Shown here: in pieces, positions 39,601 through 51,600 of the stretch | Layout of the letters: every line of letters begins with the position of its first letter | How positions within the stretch are numbered: the stretch's first letter is position 1 | Origin: Tomocerus qinae | Taxonomy: Eukaryota > Arthropoda > Collembola > Entomobryomorpha > Tomoceridae | Assembly (NCBI GenBank): GCA_020055645.1 | Contig: CM034548.1 | Span: forward strand, 46,616,296 to 46,680,295 | Direction: 5' to 3' | Length of the DNA stretch: 64,000 bases | Made by a program: the position numbers and the translations under genes | Notes under the pieces: model-generated | What the model was told of the DNA's origin: nothing | The model's input: only the letters and a program-made list of their open reading frames with translations | The model's database searches: none

Positions 39601-42600
39601 TGGAGCCACGAGACATTCCACAGTTGGCTGACAATAATGATTTTCAGTTATTACGAGGCATTCTACGGATTTAGAGGTGACTATAGAAGAAACACAAAGC
39701 GAACGCTATAGGGCCGACATCGACTTGTGTCTTTACTGCGCTAAAAAGATGGGCCAGTAGGAGAAAGAATGGACGGCGGGAAGATCTCCTCCGCCGCATG
39801 CCACAAACACGTACGTCACATTCAGAGGACATGACAAGTGCACTGGACCATGTGACTGCATAGTACTCTTATCACACGCCATAACAGTTATCGCCCGATG
39901 CGTGGCCAATGGCGGGCCAATGCAATCCCGACGTGCCCAGACTCTCAATCCTCAATTACACATATCTCCCTCAAACAAACTAGTCAAACCTTTCTCGTCT
40001 AATCAACTACTTCTTCCAATCTAAGGCAAACATATCCATCAAAATCCACTCCACACTCAAAACCTTTATACACCAGGTAAACCTAGACATCAAGCATCTA
40101 ATAACTGTCAAACAAAAAAACTGTCGTGCCCATTCAAAATAAAGCATCTTAAATTCGAATTAGTTATATTATTTTATATGTTGAAACATTTTGTTAGTTA
40201 CAGTGCATGCTTAGATATTATTATTACCAAAATCCTAGTAGTATGCTAGATTGAATAACATAACACGTTCTTGAAACATTCGTAAAAGCAATGAGACATT
40301 TGATAAAGTTATTTCCAAATTGTCTCTAAACCTTCGTATTTTGAGATAGATAACACAACACTGTTCTTTTTAACGGAGAGTTGTACTATGCTCAAAAGTG
40401 TATGCAACTGCATATAGCCAATATTTTTAATACGAAGTACAATACAAAGCAGGTGTATTATAAGACTGGAGTAACAAAATTTAGAAAATTTCAATGATGG
40501 AAAGTCAATTGGACGATGCTTTAAATTTATTTTGAAACTACATTCACAATAATATTAAATTAATTCTAATCTCAAAACTTTATCTGTATCTGTGGGTGTA
40601 TCTGTACTGTATCTGTTGATGGAGTAGATAAAAAGTCTTCAGCCTTTATTTTCACCAGATAAAAACAAATGTGAAGGGAATAAAAACAAAGACTTGTTGA
40701 TATATCCCACTGCCAGCCAGCAGCTTTAACAAGGAAAATTCAAGAATTATTTAATATTAGAGATAGGATTGAACTGATTTAGATGTAAATTACAAGGTAA
40801 TTTTAAGGGGTGTTGAACTCCCTGAAGTAATCTATTCTTGGCATGCTGTACTTTGAGTTGGGTACAGTTCAGTTCTCAGGGAAAAACTAGCTTTTCGCAT
40901 TTAAATTTCAATGCAATGTATTTGAAAGGACGTCAAACAAACAGAGAAAGTGTGCACACACAAGTAGTGCAAGGAGAATAAATGACACGATTTCAATGTT
41001 ACTTCATTAGTACCTGTCTTTGGTGCTATAGTGATTAGAGGGAAGAAAGAGATCCCTAATCCAGTATAGTCAGTCTACTAGGAGTAAATGTCATTTTCGG
41101 AAATGAAATGACTTGCCCGTGTCCCACATCCGCATCACAAAATCAAATCACACAAGTTTGGCATTGCATTCGTGTGACTCGTCTCACTCACTTACTCATT
41201 CTATAGATGTACATTACATATTTCATTACACACAGTTGCAATGCCTAGCAAACTATAGAAAGAGTGAAAAAGGAGTCCCTACAAACAGTACAGATTGAAT
41301 AAGCACAAGACGAATAAGTAAGCTTTGCAGAACGGGAACTAATTAATTTTGATTAATGAATCTTCCTATCTGCGTGTCTTTGTTCCTAACTTTCATGCTG
41401 TGTGTCATGTAGCTGTCGAGTTTCAAATCTCTCTAACTTACCTTACTTTCTACCTGTCGACATACAGGGTCACCCACAAACCTGCTTTCCCGAGTAGTTC
41501 AAAATAATTCGAAAATTAAAAATTCTGTACTTTTTACTACTTTTAAGCATTAAATGCTGCAGAAACAAACTCCAACTAAATCTTCTATATATATATATCT
41601 AAATAAAAATATTTATTCCTATGTCTCAAGTATCTATCTATGCCATGGGAAATGATGCTTTTTGTTGCAATGCACATGCGCGTATATACAATGCATATCA
41701 TAAAACAAGGTAGTCCAATATGAATGAACATTAGCCTATTTCGAAAATTAAACATTGTTAATATGCCTAATCATTTTGAAATTCAGCATTAGTACTGGGG
41801 GCCTAGTAAATAATAAAATTCATTAATAATCAAAAACGGATCCAAGCCTCAAATAGCTAAAAAAAATAATGTTATTGTGAATCCATGCTTGACAAAGTTA
41901 ACAGTTAACACAACATCCTCATCCCTACATCAAAAATTGGTCATCAGAAATGTTAACACATTTTAATGATTCTAATAATATACGAATTGTGAACGTATAA
42001 ACGAGGTTATTGCATAATTATTGAAATGAGAAAATAAAAATAGTTGTTGGGTATCGTTTTAAAACGGAATAGTAGTAAATTATGATAAATACATTATGTA
42101 ACTATTTTTGTGATGTAGCTACCTATTTATTTTGAAATTTGCTTGTAGATTCCAATATAAAAATTATTTAAACGCCTTGATTAGCATACGATCGACACAA
42201 AATAAGCTAGTTGAGTAAATATCACATAATATAATATATTTGCTTGGCTATTTAACTGCTAGTTTATAGTGTTTTTGAAAATTATTTTAAACCGTGAAAG
42301 AAATGTGGTTAATCTACTCCATTCGTTAACACCAAAATTGCTCGGGGGTAATGCTTTCAGATAGAAGAATTATTTAGACAATCGAGCTACTGGAAGGAAT
42401 CAAATAATTATAGAATGTTGATCTAATTAAATAAAATAGCTAACTAAAATTAAATGAAATTGTGTACATGGGAAAGACAAAAGGGGTAGCCCAGGGCCTT
42501 TTGAGTACTTAGTGCCGCCTCTCTGACTGTTAGCTATAATATAATATGAGGTCTTTTCGCGTGGTTTTGTAAATCATCTTATTATGATAACCTAGTATAC

Positions 42601-45600
42601 TGTCTACTGTGATATCGCGGGGAAACTCGCTTTCTCCGAACTGCCTCACAATTAAACAACTTCTCCAGCAGTAGCTTTGTCCAGCTCCAGTCGCCCATGG
42701 CCTGGATTTGCCATCCACCTCACTCTCAAGAAGTCACACACTTTGACATTTACATTACAATGCAGTGCACTCCTTTCCTTTTTCCTAAGACATCCTTATC
42801 TCTAGTCTGGATACATTCAATACTTTTAAAACTGCTCAAATTCTTGCCTAACTGCCTAAATAACTTGAACTCACTGGAAAGCTCTCAATTAGTAACACCT
42901 ACATAGTTTACATATAAATTAGTTCATCCTTTTCACCCAAGTCTCCTGACCGAGAATGTTTATATGATATATCAAAGGAAAAACGATGATCTTATCTGAA
43001 ATTCATTACCATAAGGGCAAAACTTGCAAACTCTTATGAAAAGCATAATTAAATATACCTCCTAAGTAGTTAAAAATATTAAAAACATAAGCTTAACAAA
43101 GTTTTACCAGAGAAATTGAGTTTAGTTTAGGTTTTTGGTAGCCTGAAATCTTACCAGAGATTGGTACCTTTCTAGTGCCAACAGATAATTGAGTTAAACT
43201 ACTAAAGAACAACGATAAAAGATATCTTTAGCTAGTATATAAATATACTAGTATAATATACTCCAAATGTAATTTTAAAAATCTAGGTTGAAACATAATA
43301 TACTTACGGGTTTCTATTTTCCCATGCCACAATGGCTTATATGTAAGATTATTTTCAGCAGTCCGAATTACTACCATGAATAAGGCAGAGCTTTTCTGTG
43401 TCTCAGGAAAATGATTTCATATGAAAATAGGATGATGTGATAATAAGGATAAAAAATTCTAAACGAGGTAGGGATGAAAAGTAGTCCGCAAACTTTATTT
43501 AATCAATCATACCAAATTTAATATTTCAAGGTCTAATTTACAGAGCAATTTCACAATTTGCATAATAAATAGTATCACCAAACTTGAGTATCACCAGTGA
43601 TTTGACAATTTACTGGTTATGATAAAATAATGACAATCGAAAATTTGAAAAGTTGATGTTATTGGGGCAGGTGGGGCAGAGTCACCGCATGTTGCAGTTC
43701 ACAAGCTCTAGCCTTCATTGCCAACTGCTTTGATGAGGAAACAAATGTGTATGGATAAGTACCTGAAATGATGACAAGGTTGCCTTGTATTGACATGACC
43801 GGAGTTTGATCTAGAGAACTGTATGCGTGGCTGGATAAAAATGGAGTTGACATTGGGAAGGATGAGCGTGGGGCAGAGATAAGCGACGTAGGAAGTGCTG
43901 CCCGCCCGACGAGTCTGTCTGGACTCGTTTGGCGTGTAATCCTAATTGTAAGTAATGAGATTTGAATGGGAAAGACTCCCTGCAGCTTCTTCAGCCGTCT
44001 TTCATTTCATAGCTCCCATTATTATTCATTGGAAGGACTAATGCCTATTATGCATGCCCTCAAAACTAAATTATCTCGCTCTCGACACACCGAAGCTCCA
44101 CTTCCTCTCCGCCGACTCTGACGAAACGACATGTAAGCCAAACCACCCAAACCAAACCAACGGAACGAAAGGAAGCCAGCCAGGACCACTAACAAGTGAC
44201 ACCACATCAAATCAAACCAAACGCTGCCAATAAAACCTCGTTCACTCAACTGCACTTGCATTATGAACATTCAAATGGAAAATGAAAACAAGTCAACGAA
44301 CCGATACAGCACAACAAACACACGCTCGCTGTCTTTCCACTCTCTCCACTCACAAACAACTCCACAGTTGACAACCCTCCGCAGCCTGTCATCCAACCAA
44401 CCCGCAACGAATTCCACCATGCAACTAAGTCATCCTGCCACCCACCCACATCATCTACAATATCATCCATAATACACAAATCCTCTTCCGCCAATTAATA
44501 CCAAAAAATAACTGTATTTCGGACCGATGTTTAATTCATGCTACTAAAACTGGGCAATGATACACTAAAATCATTTTAACTACAAGTAAACTGCTATAAG
44601 AATGATATTTACAGTGATTGCCTCTTATACCATGCAATAATATTTAACATGGGTAGAGTAGAATACAGTGAAGTATATCATAGGTAACTGAATTTGTGTG
44701 CTCATACTCGTGCAAAATAATTAAGCCATTGCTCACCCCGAAATCGAGGAAAGCAAAGAAACTTTTGTTTCGCTTTTATCGGTTCCTCCAAAAACATTTT
44801 TTGGCCGGGGCGGGGCTCTGATTGGAATAATTATAATTTTAATCACTACTATTATATTAGATAAACGGGAACTGGGACATGCGCATGGAATTCTGTCGGT
44901 ATGTTTGCTCGAGCCGTTTTGCAATGACTAGGCCACTAGTACAGCTTTTTAATTCCAAAAAGCTTATGCATCAACAATTGGTCCACTAAACAATCACCGA
45001 TCTATCGATGAAATTCGGGCCAATGTGCAGTCGCTATAAAACTAACTTTAAAATTTTTCTAGCACATTGTGCTAGGTTTATTGTGTATAGTAATATACAA
45101 TTCCAAATTACGCTTATGACTGGATTTTGCTAGAGACTATTAAATGGTCATACAAACATTTGATATTTCTATTGCTCCTATATTTGGCTGCGTCGATCCA
45201 GTTGCCTATCCTATCAGCCGAATACGAAAACGATGTACTGGAGCATATTTTGACTCTGGCAATGGTAACTGTATTAGGATATTGGAACTATTTCATGCTG
45301 CTTACACCAGAAAAGATATAAAGCTTAAAACAAAGGAGCTTTCTCTTTTGTGGGTGGAAGCATTTGTAAAAGTTTTATAAGACTTTTGATAGGAAAATTG
45401 AATGCCCTATGTTTTCTCTCAAGGTATAACAGATAGCAGAAGTATGGCTGGAGTTTGTGAAAATCCAAAACCAAGTAATCTAAATAGTAACAACATTTTC
45501 ACAACGGCAGTTTTCTCAGCAGTTTTAGTTGCACTGAGAGAGTAAGTGAGCACAATAAAAAATAGCCAGAGAGTTGCATTTAGAGTCAATCGGATTCGTT

Positions 45601-48600
45601 GGGTTTAGGTGACTTGACTGAGATGTCATGCTAAAAAGAAATTGTCGAACGACAGAAATAGATTCCAAATTTCCACTCGATATCAGCTAAGCTGACTGAG
45701 CTCCAGTTGATAATGTAATCCTGGGAAATTCCTCCATCTCGTTCATCCTATCAGTTACGGTTTTCGATTTTTAAATCATGGAGATTGTATTTTATTCAAG
45801 ATCTGAGGTTGAAGTATATCAAGACTTGCAGTTTGCTCAAAGAAACTGAATTTTATTTCGCTATTACTAGGAACGGTAACCACAAACTCTAATTATCCAC
45901 TTATTTTCTCGTTTGATCTACTTAAAAAGGAAGTTCCCATCATAAGGTTTGCCTTTGCATTCTATAGTTTCCTTCGCACAAGACTCCAGGATGCACATTG
46001 GTGCATGTAAATAAATGTTTTAAAAAACGGGTAGACCAATATGGTACCTGTTTTGCTTTTCTTGCAATTTCCAAATAATTCGCAATTATCATTTTACAAT
46101 ATTTCAGTAAAATAAAAAAGAATACCAGAATTTAAGTGAAGTATAATAAAATTGTGACAATTATTTTCTCTCTGAAAGAAAAGTCCTATTTCTCTATTTT
46201 GTGTACATTTTATGTCATACCAATCATATTGTCGTAAATATCTGACAAGTATTTCTTTAATGACGAATAAATAGGCTTGACGTATAGACGGGGAAACTCT
46301 GTTTGAAACTCGAGATTGGGTGGAGAATTTGATAACAAAATAAAAACTGTTTTTGATGAGCCGTGAAATAAATGTATAAGCCCCATAAAAGGATGTGAAT
46401 GAACTACAATATTGATTTCCAAATTGAAAAGAGATAAAATATTTTTAACTTCTGCCATTGGGCCAGAGTCATTATGTTATTTACTAAGCCATGGGCAATG
46501 ACGATCACCGAAATGAAGAAAATAGTTGAAGCTGAAAGTGCGACGAGTAAGGAGCTCTGCTGGGAAATGGGAATAGGCAGAGACCGAGAGGAATGATGAG
46601 ACTAACTATGGAAGATGTGATCGGTAGGTGGTAAAAGGAATTCCACGGAACGAGACCACAAAAGGGACAATTCTGTGTGGCTCAATAAGTGATGCATAAT
46701 AATAATATTATTTATTATAGTTAATGTACCTATGTAGACTAGTTAGTTCCATACTATCCCAGAGTGGACTGTTGGTAGAGTGAGACTACTAACATCGGTA
46801 GAGTGAGACTACTAAGATTGGTAGAGTGAGAGTTGTGGGATGGAGTCGCCGACGTGTGTCAGTCGGGGAGGTCGGGTGGGCTGTGGGTGGACGAGGCGAC
46901 GCCAAGTGGTGACGGATTTAAATCAGAATGGGACTCTCAATTATTGGAAAAGGATGTCTCATCATAATTGACAAGGGAATCTGCTTTCAGCAACTTTCTG
47001 CATTATGAAGAGGAAGATAATGTGGGATTGAGTGAGTGAGCCATGAGCGAGTGCAGTGACAACTCATCCAAGCAAATTGCCCTTTCCTATAATTTCCGTG
47101 TAACGGAAATAAATGAGACGAAACTTTCGCCGTAGGTAAATAGCTACCTTTCCCAGTTACCAGCCGTAATTTTACTATTTGTGACGACTCCGCCAGGCAG
47201 GCAGGCAGCTCACTCAATTCTGCGAATTCTCTGCTTCATCCAGTCAGTCAATTTGAGAAAGAATTAAACTACATATTATTATCTATTTACGCTATTAGTC
47301 TAAATAAATGAAGTAGGCATGTTGACTCAAAGTCGAGTCGCGACTCGAGACTGATAAGATGCTTTGCAACAATATTTGTTCAACAGGAGGAAACGAAAAT
47401 CTCATGGCTCAGATTCAAAAAACGAATTCCAGGAAGTCATTGCACGCATCGTTAAACTGTAAATCCCACGAATTACATACGACTTCAGATACGTAAATCC
47501 AAATGGCAGAAATATGGAAAATCATTATTATACCAGTAAGCTGCGTTGCGTACTTGATCCATCACTACTCTAAAAACAACCAATAGAAAACATTATTTAA
47601 CAGGTATCCATTTCTTCGACTGCACTAGCCAGCATTGAAATAGTAGTGATGCATGTACGTGAATCCTAAAAATCGTGCGTGCGTGGTTGGTTTTTGTACT
47701 AATCTTAAACTGAAACTGAATGGGGCCTTGAAGCAGTTTATTTTTAGATTTCTTGTGATAAAAATTCAGTTTTAAGGTCGGATATTACATTCTCACGCAA
47801 CGGCTCTGCATTTGTGAATTACTTACATTGAAACAAATTTGATAGCATTCAATTGTATATATTCCTTTTAGAACAGATTTGTCGGAAAGACATCGCCCCA
47901 GATAATAAGGGTATACTGCAACGTAATGCTGTAGGATCAGATGACGACTGCAAAATGCAAATGCACCTTGGCTCACAGACATTAGAATGCAAAATGAAGT
48001 TCAGTGGCGACATGCAAGTGGTGAAAGCAGAGAAAGCAGATTTTCTTTGTATTCTGCATTTCAATTTCATTCATTGACTACCGAATGAAATGGAGTTGTT
48101 TCATTTCACCATCGGCGTCTTCACAGTCGAGTGGGTCAACATCTTCGTACACATGAACACCATTTATTACTATTTATTACATTTAACCGCAAATCTGAGT
48201 CACAGAGGGAAAACTCATTCTTTCTTTTTAAGGTACTAGATTTACACTCAGTCAATTTTTTGAAAGCTTCTATTTTGTGATAAAAATGAAAAAAATGAAG
48301 TGTAAAAATTTGCAAAACTTTATTAATTACTCGAAAAATTATTTGCATTATGAAAGTTACAAATTGTGCAACATCGTCAGTTTTGTTGTGGTTTACAAAC
48401 CACAACCTGCAAATTTCCTCCGAGCGTATTATTGGAAGTCATTGTGTATTTAGTGTATTGTCGGTATTTTATTGTTAATCTTGTCTTGGGAGTCTTTATC
48501 TTTAATTACTTTATCGCATTAATGTTTACTCTGTCGCCTGTATTAAATCTCTTCTGCGGACATAGAAAACCATTCCCTACTGAGGAATTGAGACAATTCC

Positions 48601-51600
48601 TCTGTTGAGTCATTCAATCAGGAAGTGTGTATCAGGATGTTTAAACAGTAAAATTTATATACTACGTAGCCACTCATTTACTTTATAAACTGGAGTTTAT
48701 TTTATTGTATCCTCCCAAATCACTAGAGAAGAGTTTTAGTAAAACAAAACCATTGGCTTTTCCTGCAACAGATGAAACTGCCGGGGTTTCAAAATTTGGC
48801 TGTACAAGTAGAATTTTCAGTTTTCTCAGATACGAAATCGTCGCTATATAAACTGGAATTAATTGAAAGTATCTGTCGGGATTTGTATTACATTTGAGTG
48901 CATAGTAGGTTAGATGGATTGGAATGGGATTGGAATTGACTAGGTAACTCACAATCAGTTGCAGATGGTAAATGCTGTCCGTTGACAAAACACGAGAGCC
49001 TTACATCCATTCCTTTCAAAAACATTCCCGAGTCCGTTTCCACCTCAACTCTCGCCGTTGAAAAGTCGACTGGACTATTGCCCTATCCTATACTTCTTCC
49101 TTCTCTTTCCTAATTAAAAGTTACCATCCTTCTTCAGCACTATATTTATGCACTACCTATATATTCATTTATAAAGGATGTAGGAGAGAAGCACTTTTCT
49201 TGTGTGCACATTCCCTCAGGGTCACATCACATCACTAATCGACTGTCCTCCCCAGCAACTCAATCCATACGATTCTCTGACATTTTAAATTTACTAAAAC
49301 AAAACAACCCAACCAAACCGCTTTCTTTCCCCTATGGAACTGTTTTCTGAATTACTACAGTTTGTCTCCAGCTCTAATTGCTATGGATAGGGCACCAACC
49401 AAGGTTGAATACAAATGCTTCCCATTTTGTTTATTCAACCAAGAATTAAGGAAAATCTTTACCATTCTCAAATACTTTTATAGGCTATCTAATAAATAAC
49501 TATAAGTGATATCGTAGATCTCATATTTTACTCATACAAGTTAATCCAGTTTCAAGTTTATTAACATTGTTAAGTGTCACCAAAAGAGTACCGTTTATTA
49601 ATAAGAGTAATTCAGAAATAGTAAGTTATTTAATTGCATTTTGAACTGTAGACGTAGAAATTTGGATTCACCCCCAAATTGTCAACACTATAACCTATTC
49701 TAATATAGCCTAACCTAACCTAATCATGTATAATACATGTGTTGACAAAAAGGTGTTGACAATTTGGGGTTCTCCCGAATCTTCATTTTGAAGAGCAAGT
49801 TAAACATAAAACCATTTTTGGTCTGGAATTTTCGATACCGGTTAAATTACGGTGCTTATGCTTATGGACTATCTATCTCTGTTTAGCTGCACATTAGTAT
49901 GTTAGGAGATAGCAACCTTAAAAACTGTATTAATTGGAATTCAATAAGATCATTTGGTAATTCAACAACTCATTACAAAAAATGTCGGTTATCTTCGAAA
50001 ATTGTCAACTATTAGCTAGTATTGCCCTGGGGGACATTAGAACCAAAAATACTGGGATTATATAGCCAAACATATCATTACATGCCTAGACTACCAATCA
50101 CATCTTTATGCTCAAGAGAGCATTAAAGTGGACAAAAAAGCTCTATCCCACTTCTGACTGCTTTTCACCATATTGAGTATAAAAAACTGAATTTTTATTA
50201 TTACTAATAGAATAGAGAAGACTTAAATGAGATAAAATTTAACAATGAAAGTGAATGACGAACTCCAATCCAAATACACGGTTTTGTTTTAATTCTCGGC
50301 TTAGAAGAGTAAGTGAAAGCAGATAACATTGAATTAAAGCCCATTACTTTAATACCAGCAGTATTAAAATTAATTCCAAATTGTATAAAAAATAAAATAT
50401 TATCAAGATACATAATATGAAAACTAATCGGGCACTTACTTCAAGGATCAGTTATACTTGAGTGTGCTTATTACCTGGGCCCAGTTTAGTGGAAAGTATT
50501 ATTCTACATACAACGAGGTGAACAATTGAAAATACCTAAGCACAGTATTCGCCTAAAACAAAGGAAAGCGAGAATAGGTAAAGATTTCTCGATGAGTGGA
50601 AATAATGAAATGTGGGGATGTGAATTCATGAATGCATAGCTATTTAGGTATAAGTGAATAACAATGTATAATTGTGAATGCGCAGTTTAAATTAAAAATG
50701 CTTCTTGACAATAGTATACAAATGTATAGAACTCTAATCATTTAATTCATCCATCAGCATTTGAAAAGACTGAAAACTTGTGGTTTTTGTGGCCATAGTT
50801 TTGATCACTTTCGTGCAATCAGTTGCAAATAGGCGTAAAAATAAACGAGCTCAAAATGACTTCATATGGAGAAATAAAATACCTGCGGAGCACATTATTA
50901 CGCTCGACGTTTCGATTAAATAGTTTGGAAGTTAAAAGCAAATAGCATGAATGAAGGTGCCACTCTTCATTATGAGGAATCGATTGAGTAATCTTTAATA
51001 GTATGATATAGCCATGTCCATGTCTACATAGCGATACACATTCACATTGCCCTGACTTGTAAATGAATTTGATTTAAACAGTTTTAGTAAAGACAATCCA
51101 CAGCGATCTCAAACACGCAACTAAAACACTTATTGTTTCATAATGTGGCGCATTTCATCATTCGCTGACGTAAATCTAGTCGAATATTTTGATGCCACAC
51201 TGAGAGTGAGTGAGTTGTTCTGCGATGTAATACAAACCAACAGTTTAGCAATAAAAGTCGAAGCGAAAGTTGGGAGATCGATTAAATATTAAAAACAATG
51301 AGACGGACCAAAACATTCCGTTTCATCCCTCTCGTGCATCTCCAACCTCCGTTCGTAATTAATCCCAACCTCATGTAAACTTCACACACTCTCTACTTTT
51401 ACAAACAATTATTGACAACAAAGATAGAAAACCTAATATTGAAAATTAAATGATTTGTACTACATTTAATGGTATTAAATATATACTCAATAAGGTCATT
51501 CAATTAATGGTTTAAACCTTTCAACATCAATTTTGACACTTGACACACAACGAAATGCACTCATTGAATTAAAGTTTGAGTAAAAACATTCAAAACTAAC

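Noticed and set aside
43659..43853. Minus-strand frame considered as LCCH3 exon 1
   Set aside because: No signal peptide and the phase does not fit exon 2, whereas 53230-53175 fits both.
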